From contig CAJFCV020000005.1 of the NCBI GenBank assembly GCA_904066235.2, forward strand, positions 8,055,501 to 8,119,500: a stretch of DNA of 64,000 bases. The letters run 5' to 3'. Shown piece after piece: positions 45,999 through 57,239 of the stretch. This DNA comes from Bursaphelenchus xylophilus. Its lineage: Eukaryota > Nematoda > Chromadorea > Rhabditida > Aphelenchoididae. The first letter of the stretch is position 1. Every line of letters starts with the position of its first letter. Below the pieces are notes generated by a model. The model searched no databases. It was not told where the DNA came from and saw nothing but the letters and a program-made list of their open reading frames with translations. The translations under genes were made by a program, and so were the position numbers.

Positions 45999-47762
45999 CT
46001 AATGAGTGACTTTCCTTCCTAATCGAGTCATGTCGACTTCAATATGGTCCAACACTTTTTCCACAAGCCCTGAGCTATTGGCAGTGCCTCCAATGTCCGG
46101 CGTATGGACTTTGTCGATCGTCAAGGCCTTGAAGAGGGCGTCCGAGATCAAATCAGCGTACTGCGAGAGGTTGAGGTATGTCAACATATCACAAGAAGCT
46201 CGGATGAAGGCAGTCGGATTGGCCTTGTCCTGGCCGGCCAGACTGGTGCCAGTGTTGCGAGTGGCGGTTTCAAAGACTGCGTAATGCTCTCCAATGTTCA
46301 TTCCGGAGACTAGTCCCGGCCCACCAACCAAACCGCAGGCGATATTGGAGATGATGTTGCCTAAAAATGGGAATATTTTTTATCATGACGGACCAGTCCT
46401 ACGAGACCATCCATTTATACAAATTTTCGCATGCTTTTGAACTTCTAAATACAAACGAAAGAATTGTAATCTTACCATACAAGTTCGGCATCAGCATAAT
46501 TCCTCCATTGAATTGAGCAGGCTTTGAGACGAGCTGCATTGAGGCGTTGTCCACAATCATCGATTCAAATTCGATGTCTGGGAACTCGTCTCGGGCCATT
46601 TCAGTGGCAATCGAAAAAAGTTTTATATTACACTAGACACCGTATAACTACAAAAAATTATTTAGAACTATTCTAAGCTGTCGGAGCAAACACATAGTTT
46701 CGATTAGAAATATGACAAAACGGTATTTGAAAATCTTCCTTAAAACCCAACTCACTCTCAAAAACAATCCATCACCCAGCTTCTGAATGTTAGCCTTATG
46801 AACAGCAGTGATCTTTTTCCTATTGTAAGTTCTGGCGTATTCGAAGGCGAACCTGGTGATTCTCTCCATTTTGTCGCGGGTTACAATCTAAACTTCAAGG
46901 ATATGAAATAAGGAAAGTTCACTCACCTTCAGACTCTCAACAACACCCTTTTTGGCTTCATGCTCGTGTCCAGAATACTCTCCTTCAGTGTTCTCTCGAA
47001 TCATAACAATATCGAGCTCCTTATGACGACTTGGGACAGTTGGAATTGATACACAATGAAGAACATTGGCGTAGAGATCAAGGATACGACGAATTTCCAT
47101 ATTACGCGATTTGAATTCGGGATTATCGAATTTGGTTTCGATATTGCCCTAAAACAATACAAACTTAGATCAAAAACTAATAACATCAAAATAAAATCTA
47201 CGAAATGTCTCTAAATACCTTCAAAGCGACGCCATTTCTCTTAATTGAGCTGATGACGTTCTGCAAATCACCTTCAGGGTCAGTAATATCAGACGAGCCA
47301 ATCGGAACGACCTCAAAATCAACCGGAACATGAGCGAAGAGGAAGATTCTTTGAATGTGCTCCATCATCTCGGGCCCAATACCATCGCCTGGTAAGGCAG
47401 TAACAGTCTGACGACCGCCATAACGGGCATAGAGACGCTGAAAAGAGGAGATGTACATCGTATCAAAATAAGAGAAGCCTTTGCAACAATCCCAAAAACC
47501 TTATCCGAAAAAAGGTTGTAGTAGTGACCTGAGACCATCAGCTAAGTCTAGCGATGGCGGACGACCTTATACATGATAAAATTTAGGCCTAAACTCGAAA
47601 ACAACCAGAAAAACATTAACCTACCTCTGAATTTGGCAAAATGTGTGATCTAAACTTCTTCATGGCCTCATCGTTGGAGACAGCCGACAACGAAGCGCTG
47701 CTGGACAATTTAGCAGTCGAATGGACCAAAACCGCAACATTTCTGCCCAAACGGAGTGACAT
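45999..47762 (-). CDS. IDH3G: Mitochondrial NAD-dependent isocitrate dehydrogenase, gamma subunit, 6 exons, about 402 aa
   Basis: Exons from the start: 47762-47625, 47437-47219, 47148-46927, 46887-46756, about 46611-46476, 46360-45999. It is a regulatory subunit of the tricarboxylic-acid-cycle enzyme that oxidises isocitrate to 2-oxoglutarate in the matrix. Visible motifs: a Ser/Ala-rich presequence, [85 protein letters not shown] and [12 protein letters not shown]. The ENTEGEYS and ETATRNTG wording points to gamma rather than beta or alpha. Exon 5 is odd: the position that gives the right protein length is preceded by TTTTTTCG, not AG. The nearest AG upstream (exon start 46632) would add seven residues. 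A TTTTAG just before the ATG may be a trans-splice acceptor. Nematodes have more than one gamma-type gene, so the exact orthologue is open. Confidence 0.92.
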
Positions 47763-48390
47763 TGTTATTCTGTTACCTAAAACAAGATTCAAGAGCAATA
47801 AGTACGCCTAAAAGGAGACAAATTTACGGAAACCTCACAAAGAAAGACATTAGACTAGTCTATAGACTGTCAATAATGTCAATAAGACACGAAGTCCAAG
47901 TCTATTTCGCGAAAATTCGTGGTTGGGGAAAAACAATAATGCGCAGCTTGCAAAAACGAAGTTATACGATGCATCGCGATGGAACGTTTCAAAACAAATC
48001 TTACCGTTTCATGAGAAGTGGATGTAATTGATTCTAAAAAGTAAAATATAGTATTATGAATTTTTTCAGACCAGTTAATCTCAGAATACAATTAAAATTT
48101 TTAAACACATCAAATGAGATTACAGTAGGATCCTAGAAATTATGCTCAGTCGACCGTTTTGACATTTTCGGTATTGATGAACCTAGAACAATTTCATTGG
48201 GATATTTTTCATTCGTTATCAGGCCGAAGAAAAATCGTGGAATAGACATGTTTCAGTTTGACTGTTAGTTTCGAAGTTACAGTAGAAACCCGACATTTTT
48301 GGATTCCGCGAGCTGCGCCCCCGCTTCAAAGAAGAAAAAAGGAAGAACCCACTTTTCTTCCGTTTGAAACCGCCGCGGCGGTTTCGGAAA
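47763..48390. promoter_or_regulatory. Shared upstream region of the divergent IDH and EF-G2 genes
   Basis: The two start codons are 628 bases apart and point away from each other. TACAGTA octamers lie at about 48121 and 48278, and no other gene is present. Shared control of two mitochondrial genes is inferred from the arrangement. Confidence 0.4.
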
Positions 48391-50855
48391 ATGATTGTTC
48401 GAAATTTTCAGTTTTCACAATGCTCTTTCAAAGTAAGTAACCAACTCTCCTCCCCCAATTTTATTTGTTGTTATAGAGATTTTTATCGACATCTATCAGG
48501 GACATTCGGAACATCGGGATCATCGCTCACATTGATGCTGGAAAGACCACAGTTACCGAGAGAATACTGTATCTCTGCGGAACTACGAAATATGTTGGAG
48601 ATGTCGACAAGGGAAACACTGTCACCGATTTTATGGACATGGAGCGAGAAAGAGGTTTGTCTGATTTTTTTATCAATTTTATATTGTTTAGGTATCACAA
48701 TCCAATCAGCGGCGGTTACAACATTCTACAAAGACAAAAGAATAAATTTAATTGATACTCCAGGCCATGTAGATTTTACTTTCGAGGTGGAAAGAAGTGT
48801 CCGGATTCTGGATGGAGTGGTTGTTGTCCTTGATGGATCCGCTGGTGTTCAAGCACAAACGTTGACGGTATGGAAACAGGCGTCAAGGAACAAATTGCCA
48901 AGTGTTTTCTTTGTAAACAAAATGGACAAGCCTAATGCTGATTATTCAATGTCAATCGACTCCATTCAGCAAAAACTTGGAATTGCAGGTATCATGGTTA
49001 ATATAATATATACGCAGAAATTTCAGTGGCCCCATTGGTCGTTCCGTTTTTCAAGGAAGAGAAGCTTGTTGGATTTCTAAATGTTCTCGAAAGTACCGTG
49101 TTGTTGATTGGTTCCACTAATTGGGAGCCCATAAAGGTAATCACTTTTAATGAAATTATTCCTTTCCTTTTTTAGACACAATCTTTGGAATTTGACCTCC
49201 TGCTCCAAGGAAGACAACAGTTGTTTGAGATCATCGCTGAGCACGATGACAGGTTCGCCGATAAATTCTTGTCCACTGAGGACACCAGCAAGATCGCGAC
49301 TTCAAATGTGATCTCCGCCCTCAGGCGGTGCACATTGTCGACCAAATTGGCCGCTCTTTCAAGCGGAACTGCCTTGAGAAGCACTGAATCGGTGTTGCCG
49401 TTGTTGGATATGATTGTGGACTATCTTCCTTCGCCAGATCTTATGGTTAACGAAATCCCCGAGTACATCTCAACTTGTGGACTCGTTTTCAAGGTACGTC
49501 GAAATTTTATGCATTTTTTGAAAAATGTTTTTAGGTGGGCCATGACAAAAGAAAGGGCCAGCTCAACTTTGTCCGAATTTACAAAGGAGAACTTGCTCCC
49601 AATCAGCCGGTCAATCTGAATAATGTGGCCAAAGAAGTTGTCCACACTCACACACATCAACTGTTCATTCCATTCAGCGATGACCTGGAACCCGTGCAAA
49701 AAGTCGAGGCAGGGAATATTGCAGTCATCGCTGGCTTGGAGGGCGCTGTAACCGGGGATACTGTAACAGAATCAAGACGGGGCGATCCCTTTATTCTCCA
49801 TGGCATCCAGTATCCAGAGCCGGCCTTCTTTTGCTCGGTGGAACCTCCGAACATCGGGATGGCGGTGAAAATGGAAAAGGCGCTCGAAGAATTGTGCATC
49901 GAAGACCCTTCTTTTCGAGTCAGAACGGATTCGGAATCGGGCCAAATGATCGTCGAGAGTATGGGCGAGTTACATATTGAAGTGTTGAAGCATCGCCTGA
50001 AGAAAGAGTACGGGCTGGACGTTTTCTTGGGCAAAATGAGGGTAAGAATTGAGTGTTATCTAGGTACTTTTCTGTCCAATCTCTACTTTAATTATTTTTT
50101 TTATTTTTGTAGGTGAATTTCAAAGAAGTTCCTCATAGTACAAGTGAAGTGTCGGCTACAGTTGAAGACACTCTCGACCAGAAAACCCAATGGTGCACCT
50201 TGAAGATTGAATTGGAGCCCGTCTCTGTTTCAACACCGTTCAAGAAGGTGGCTAACTATGCTTAATATAAGATTTTTTAGGCGGAAATTGCTCTGGAAGA
50301 AGAAGATGCCCCTTTCATCAAGCGCGAATGGCTTAATGCCATCAATGAAGGTGTTAAGAACGCTCTCTTCAATGGCCCCGTTCTCGGATATCCAGTCCAG
50401 GGAGTCGGCATAAAGATTCGGTATGTTTTGGTTAAGACTTTATGTAGTTGTGTACGGTGGTTTGACATTGTTCTGTCTCCAGACGTCTTGATGTGAGTGG
50501 GGGTCGCATCAACACCGCCTTGCTGAGCGCTTGTGCCAGTGAAGCGGTCTCCAAAGCACTGAAAGAGAGCGGAACTTTCCTCGTGGAACCATTAATGGAC
50601 CTCGAAGTGGAAGTAATCGGCCAAAAGGAGGGAATAATCTCGTCCATCATCAATGAACTGACCAGAAGAAGAGCCGAGATTTTGGATTCTTCTGCCACAG
50701 GCGTGAAAGCGAGACTTCCTCTGAGCGAGAGCGATGGTCTGGCTCGCTCTCTGAGGTCAGTCTCGTCCGGTCTCTCCACTTTCCACATGAAGTTTAAGGA
50801 GTATCAGCAGGTTGCGGGCGATAGAATCTCAGCCTTGAGGGCTGAGAATGCTTAG
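48391..50855 (+). CDS. GFM2: Mitochondrial elongation factor G2 (ribosome-releasing factor 2), 9 exons, 699 aa
   Basis: Exons: 48391-48432, 48477-48654, 48692-48988, 49027-49136, 49176-49493, 49535-50041, 50113-50247, 50281-50420, 50483-50855; all join in frame. This translational GTPase, with ribosome recycling factor, splits mitochondrial ribosomes after termination. The GTPase motifs are AHIDAGKTT (31-39), RERGITIQ (switch I), DTPGH (95-99) and NKMD (149-152). [20 protein letters not shown] resembles the EF-G2 form more than EF-G1. Later domains are visible as [20 protein letters not shown] (domain II), [18 protein letters not shown] (domain III) and the carboxy-terminal [20 protein letters not shown] and FMxLEVEV-type segment. 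At 699 residues it is shorter than human GFM2, mostly in the insert after the GTPase core. The basic amino end fits mitochondrial import. AATAAA starts one base after the stop. Confidence 0.93.
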
Positions 50856-51083
50856 GAATAAATTGTTTAAATTTATTTTGCTCTGTCGGCCGGATATTTG
50901 TCCCGTTTCTCTCCATTTTGCTTTAAACGTTCAAAAAAATTGATTCAAGGTCCAGCCTTGGCCTTCAGTCAGTGATATATATTGTTACAAAAGTCAAGAA
51001 TTCACAAAGTGATTCGAAATAAGGGCTCTCTTTAAACTCGCAGTCATTTATGCTTTATTAATTTTAGACAAAATGCTTCAGAT

Positions 51084-52756
51084 TTACTTATAGGCAGCGA
51101 AGTTGTATTCCGCCAAGTTCAGGGTGTTCTTTCCTTTGGCGGCTCGGAAGTATCCCTTCTCTCCCCATGAAGTTCCCCATGAGTTCTTGATGATCCAGTG
51201 ATCACGTCCGTAGCCTACGGTGAGGACAGCGTGGTTGACTTGACCCCCTCGGCTTGAAACGATTCCGCTTCGATAATTCTTCAATGGGTCGGCATCAATG
51301 TCTGAAAAATGGAGGTTGTTCCAGAAAATTAGTTTTGAAGGGTTGCATATCGTTGTAGAAAGTCTTGACCAAGCGTTTTTGACAAACGTTTGCGATCTTT
51401 TACGTTTAAAAAAGGCTAGAAAGTCCGTCTACAACATCGGGCTTTGCCCCACTGCTTTGATTTTGTATAAAAATGTTTCCTTTTACTTACAAGTGACGAT
51501 AGGTCCAACGGATTTGACCATGCTCTGCATGCTCTTCTCGTCTCCAGACGGCAATCTCGACTGCCTGCTGATTCTTGCCGCAGCTCGGCCCTTTTTGCAT
51601 TTTGGGATTTGCAACGTCGTTGGCGACACGGTTTTGAAGCTACTTTCCGTTGTGAGTCCGTTGTCGATCACATATTTGAACACTCCGTCCGATTGTCCAC
51701 CATTACAGCCATTGTTGTTGCCGTATTTTGCGACTTTGTACGTGCAGGAGATGGCTTCTTGTTCGCTGAGATGGAGTTGCTTGCCCGTTTTGATGGCGTG
51801 TTGACTTTCGACGGCTGCTACAGCGGCGAAAGCATAGCAGCATCCGCATTTTCCTTGGTTCCGGACAGGTGTAACTTTGCCTTTGCTTCGCCAATCGAAT
51901 GAATCATCGGCGCGAACACGGGGCGACGCAATGGTTAAGGGTTTTTCTTCTGGAAAAAACGAATCTTACAGGAAAATATTGAGGGATTTGGTAAACAAGA
52001 AAATGATTGAATGTTGGTCCGGTTTCAGTAGTAAATAAGGCCGAAAAGGAGTCACAAAGTATTACACTAGACGAGATTGACTTTGAAAGAGAGTTTTCTC
52101 TGTCTCTGCGATACTTTTTGCGACTAAATTTGGCATTATTTGAGACTGGAAGCACTGCAAAATTTGCTTGTAAATTGGCAAAATCTTACCAAGTCTACTC
52201 GCGAAATGAGACATAGGCTTGGTCTGTCTTCCACACGTGTGTACTGCAATAAATTCGCTTGTTGTCATGTCCGAGAATTGGGTGAGCCCAAAAACGGCGA
52301 GAGGGTTCTGCTTTTGTTGAACTTCGATCTCGTCCATTGAATAACGAATGTTCTTATACTTTTCTGCGGCTTCGTATTCGTTGGAGTAGGTTTTGTCGTA
52401 GCTGAAAGCATGATTTTGTTAGAGGAGTAGTAGTCTTTCCTAGGTATAGTTTTTAAGCCATTGAAGTCTAGGCCTGTTAACGCCGTCGGAAATTTAACTT
52501 ACTGTGCAATATAGCTCAAGAATGTGGTCGTGTTGTAATGCGTGTCCTCTGGCAGACGCTTTCGGATCCTAGCGACCATCAGCATCGTATTCTTGGTATT
52601 GTTTGCAACAGGCAAAGTTTGCACGTAACGAATGAACTTGTTCTGCTCCAGCATGCTATGAATCAGCAGCGGACTCATTGTGGATGAAACTTCGCCACTA
52701 TGGTCGAACGAATATGCAAATCGCACACATAGCAGGCAAATCGCCAGAGCGAACAT
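51084..52756 (-). CDS. Papain-family (C1A) cysteine protease 2, 4 exons, 380 aa
   Basis: Exons from the start: 52756-52503, 52401-52190, 51949-51491, 51301-51084; all join in frame. A signal peptide is followed by a conserved extension ([21 protein letters not shown]), the I29-like pro-region (YDKTYSNEYE, AVFGLTQFSDMTTSEF), and the mature enzyme starting near DDSFDWRSKGKVTPVRNQG. Catalytic residues are Cys193 (KCGCCYAFAA), His332 ([10 protein letters not shown]) and Asn348 (IKNSWG). As in protease 1 the motif is GCCY. Exons 2, 3 and 4 have exactly the lengths of those of protease 3, showing a recent tandem origin. A TATAAAA lies 55 bases before the ATG and an AGATAA site (52987-52992) lies further upstream, which would suit intestinal GATA control. 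Confidence 0.93.
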
Positions 52757-52810
52757 GATTCCGGGGACGAATCGAGTTTGAAGTGTGACTTTTATTGGTG
52801 ATTAACTGCC

Positions 52811-52817
52811 TTTTATA
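52811..52817 (-). promoter_or_regulatory. TATA box of protease 2
   Basis: On the minus strand TATAAAA lies 55 bases upstream of the ATG. Confidence 0.6.
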
Positions 52818-53897
52818 CGCGGGGATTATTTGCATATGGAAGTTCGCCCCGTGGGTGTGCATTCCTTTTTTTTTGAAATTTACCCCTGGGGCGGAGACGA
52901 TAAATCAGGCACTTTTTTGTTTGAACAGCCCGATTGGCTGCATATACGACCGTCATCACAGCCATGGTACGGTTTCCGTTTTGCATAGATAAAAAGTTTC
53001 AATTGTACATATTATAATTGGTGTTAGACTACAAACTTTGCGGCCACAAGTTCATGAATTCAGAAGTATTTTCGTTGCATTTTGATATCCGATTATTCAT
53101 TGTTTGTGCAGTGATGAAACCACCGCTTACGCTCGTATCGTTTCCGTTAACTAGTTTGAGATAAGGTTTGTCGTTTTCTTTGTTTTGAACTGCTTCGGTT
53201 CCTGTCTGGAACGGCAAAAATGCGGCTTAATTATGTAATAAAATTAGCAATCTGTTGTACGATATATAGCGATTTTCCGGTTACAAAAGATAAAAAGACG
53301 AGAAGCAGGATGAAGGGAGCCCAACTTTTATATCGATTATTATATTTATTTAGTAGTATAGCGACACAAAGAAACTGTAGGTTATCAATAAATTCCCAAT
53401 TTTTTTGTAAACAGGCTGTTAAGCCCCATAAGCCACAATATTCACACTTTCTGTATAATAATTATCATCACGGTTTTGTGGTGGTAAATGTCAAAGTGCA
53501 AAGACAAATTATGTACCCAAAGTGGTTACACGGGACTTCCGTTTGTTTTAGGAATGTGCCGTTGTTTTTTTGCTTGATTTACGATTTGCAGTCTATTAGG
53601 CTACTCATATTTGTCGGTTTGCAAAGTTTGTTGTGACAACTGTATTGTGTTATGTACGAGTTGGCCCACTTATCAAAGTTGGTGTTGACACAGGTTTTTC
53701 TGGGTATAAACTCTGGTCGAGGAATTGTTTTTCACATACCGTAGAATTTTTGCAAATCATGCTCAGAGTGCAGAATTATTTTTAGTAGGTGTAGCAAGAA
53801 GGAAAATCTTTCAGGCGGGGCACTAAGACTTTCTTGTTAGAATTTTGCTACTTCCCCTGCTCAGCTTTCATATTTTAACGATCATAAGAATATTATC
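52818..53897. other. Intergenic, upstream of protease 2
   Basis: AGATAA (52987-52992) and GAGATAAGG (about 53155-53163, minus strand reading CCTTATCTC) are GATA-type sites. No gene recognised. Confidence 0.4.
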
Positions 53898-54044
53898 CTA
53901 GCGACCAGCAATCATGGTCTTCTTGGTATCGTTTTTAACCAAAATGCTTTCCACATAGCGCACAATTTTGTTCTGCTCCAGCATTGTAGGGATCGGCAAC
54001 GGGCTCATTGTAAATGCAACTTCTTCAGTAGGGTCGAAAGAGCA
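53898..54044 (-). pseudogene. Isolated first-exon fragment of a cysteine protease gene
   Basis: In one open minus-strand frame of 49 codons it reads FTMSPLPIPTMLEQNKIVRY and VESILVKNDTKKTM, then stops at GR. This closely matches residues 25-60 of proteases 2 and 3. No pro-region or catalytic exons follow, so a third tandem copy has been lost here, leaving this piece between its two intact relatives. Confidence 0.85.
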
Positions 54045-54050
54045 GGTAGG

Positions 54051-54804
54051 TAGTGCGATTAGTAGTCAGAGCGTTGTATACTGCATTGCCATTGGATTTG
54101 TCTACAATTGAATGGCCGGTTGGAAATAGAAAATGTCAAAAATCAGATATTTGTAGGCTTGACAGGCCGCATGAATGTTTGCAGATTTTACGTGTTTATC
54201 CAACTCGAACGGTCTTTTTTCGCCTTTTGATTGTATTTTGGCAAAGTTTGCACATTCGCACCTCAAATATGTTATTCATACCGATTTTGTAATTCTGTGT
54301 CACCTCGGCCGGCTTTTTTTTGTTATACCTTCAAACATTTGACATACCCTGTGGTTTGTCAGTCAATTTATGAATATTTTTTCACAAGTTGTATTCGAGA
54401 AAGTGAGTTTCCTTTCCTTTTTATCTTGGTTTTTTCGAGCTCCTTCTGAATTTGAACATAGTGGCGCAGGATAATTTTTCGTTAGAGGCCGGCGGAAAAA
54501 CTGTGGGATGTGTAGCGGAAGAGGGAGTGGGACAAGGTTGTTCTTAACTAGTAAATAATGGATTTGGCTAGGCAACAAGCGACAAAAAGAAGTATTTGTA
54601 TTCTGTTTGCCGCTTTCCTCAAATTGCGATGTCTGTTTTTCCTATAGTGTGTGGCCCCAAGTCACTTTTTCCTGATGACAAAACAACCAAGGCCCAATGC
54701 CTTTTATTTTTGGATTCAACAAAATTCTTCTAGGGATTTTTCTATACATTTACCTTCCGTTTTTCATATAGGAGAATATTTTTACATTTTGAAAAGCAAA
54801 TTTC
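54051..54804. other. Intergenic between protease pseudogene and protease 3
   Basis: No gene recognised. No remains of later protease exons could be read here. Confidence 0.4.
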
Positions 54805-56310
54805 TTATTTGAAAGCAGCAAAGTTGAATTCGTCCATTTTGAGGGCGTTTCTTCCTCTGGCTACCCCGAAGTATCCATCTTCTCCCCAGTTCTTGCCCCA
54901 GGAGTTCTTGATTATCCAATGGTTACGGCCGTAGCCAACTGTTAGAACAGCGTGATTTACAGCGCGTCCACTGCTGCGGACGATCCCACGTTTGTAGTTT
55001 TTCAGAGGCTCGGCATCAATATCTGCAAAAGGGTATAGACGCTAGGTTCGTTACAGTTTAGCGAGTTGAAAGTATCTGGCGTTTTCTATTCGCTTTATAA
55101 TATTACTAATTGTCAACCTACAAGTAACAACGGGTCCCACGTTTCTCAGTACATTTTTCATATTCTCCTCATCTCCTGGGATCAACCTTTCTTGTCTTGA
55201 AATTCTAGCTACTCTCTTTTTCCTCTGGCACCATGGAACACTCTGATTCACTGAGGAAACTGATGGAAAGTCTCTCTCACTCCCGATGCCATAATACTTT
55301 ATGTAGTTCAAAACTCCATCAGAATGCCCACCATAGCATCCCAAATTAAAGCCATACCAAAGCGAGAGATAAGTGCAGGAAATCGCTTCTTGCTCACTTA
55401 GACGAACCTTTCTTCCGGTTTTGATGGCGTGTTGGCTTTCGACCGCTGCTACAGCGGCGAAGGCGTAGCAAGCGCCACATTGTCCTTGGTCCTTTACGGG
55501 GGTTACTTTCCCTTGACGTCGCCAGTCAAAGGAGTCTGGACAACGACGTTTTGGAGGGGCCATTTTGAAGGTTTTTGAGTCTGCAAAGGTGGAAAAAATT
55601 CATCAACAGAATATTTTTTGCGTGTAAAGAAGAGCTTGCCTCAGCAAACATGAACTTGACCCAAGAAAGAAAGACTTGACCCGAGGATCAAGCATCGGCT
55701 CAAGGAAGGAAGGATTGACAGACGACTGGACTTCGAAGGTGAGACTTGACTCAATGAATAATTCCTTGAGGCCTCAGAAAAAACTTTTCTCACCTTTTCC
55801 AACACCAAAGTGCGATAAAGGGTTAAATTTTCCGCCACATGTCCTTGTGGCGACAAATTGTTTCGTAGTCATATCCGAGAATTTAGTCAACCCAAAAACA
55901 GCCTCAGGGTTCTCCTTTTGAAGCGATTTTATTTCGTTCATGGATGTCCGAATGGTGGTAAACTTGTACATTGCGTCTCTTTCATCGGGGTAGTACCTGT
56001 CGAAACTGAAAAAAAGGAGATATTGTCCAATAAAAGTAAAAACTCCAACTTACTGTGCAATGTAGCTCAAGAAAGTGGTCGTGTTGTAATCATCGCTCTC
56101 TGGCAATTGCTTTCTAATCCTCGCCACCATCATCATCGTGTTCTTTGTGTCATTTTTCACCGGCAACGATTCCACATATCGAATGAACTTGTTTTGCTCC
56201 AGCATGTTATGAATGAACAACGGACTCATTGTAGTCGAAACTTCGTCGTCAAAGCAGTAATACAGTGGCAGGCTTAGTAAGAAAACAAAAGGAACAGTTG
56301 AGATCATCAT
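54805..56310 (-). CDS. Papain-family (C1A) cysteine protease 3, 4 exons, 381 aa
   Basis: Exons from the start: 56310-56054, 56005-55794, 55580-55122, 55022-54805; all join in frame. The plan is that of protease 2: signal peptide, the [22 protein letters not shown] extension, an I29-like pro-region ([16 protein letters not shown]), a basic junction ([13 protein letters not shown]) and the mature domain. Catalytic residues are Cys194 ([10 protein letters not shown]), His333 ([10 protein letters not shown]) and Asn349 (IKNSWG). Here the motif is GACY: Tyr for Trp, but without the extra Cys of its two relatives. GCYGGHSDG replaces GCNGG. Start choice: two adjacent ATGs at 56310 and 56307; the first is given. 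Confidence 0.93.
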
Positions 56311-57239
56311 GGCCAACTTGATCTAATACGTTTAAAAGAGCATTTTTCTTTTAAATATCTATCAATAATAGTGTCTAAAAAGTGATGTCGGAACTGTGTA
56401 CCAAGTAGGCGTTGATTTGCCACTTTATTTTTGGTTGCAAATCCTTTTTTGTGAATATTTGAGGATTTTATTTATTTGCACAGACCTGTCTCCCACATGG
56501 TATTATCTTGTATACGACTTGAAAAATCTAAACGGGAGCGAGGGCGTTTTGCGTCATCTCCAATTTAAATTTTTATTTACAAACAAAGCGGCAAGTTTTC
56601 ACCTGAATCAAATCCGAGCTTCAGGGTAACTCTAAGCTATGTGAGCCATTAGCTTAGCGGTCTGAGTTTAGTGCCTAAAATTGCCGCTGCATGTACGATG
56701 GTTGCCTGAAGGTGTCGCATCCCTGTGTAGGCTGAAATTTCTTTCTTTTTTTGTAGTTTTACAAACTATGACGGCATATATTTTTGAACTTTATCAGACT
56801 CCGCATTTAAAGCTGTTCAAACAGCCACTTCAAGCTATATCTAAATAGATAGTTTTTTGGGACAAAAAAAAGAGGTTTACTCATTCGACCGGTTGAGATT
56901 GTTTCTTCAGCGTATTCTAACGGTCTTACTGTAACATTTTTTGAAACCGAGAATAAGGACGAGTCTTGTGATTGTTGTTTGGTCCATTCGGCTTTTATTG
57001 ATTGTAAATTTGTCATAACTTTATTTATTATACTTTCAGGTCATGTTTATCAACAATAAAATTTGCCTTTTTCCGCCAAAAAATTTGAATTCAGTTTTCT
57101 GTAGAACAAATAGCAAAATAATGAAAACTCTTTTCTTTATGGGAGGTTTTGTTGTACTGAAGCTCCATTGAAATTGCCATAACTACATGTAATGACCAGA
57201 ACTCATCCATTTACAAAAACGCAACAAAAAATGATTTAT
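56311..57239. other. Intergenic, no gene recognised
   Basis: Upstream of protease 3. Short open frames only; nothing matched. Confidence 0.5.

Noticed and set aside
45999..50855. IDH gamma and EF-G2 as an operon
   Set aside because: They are on opposite strands and diverge.
51298..51902. Plus-strand open frames over protease 2
   Set aside because: They are mirror frames of well-supported minus-strand exons with catalytic motifs.
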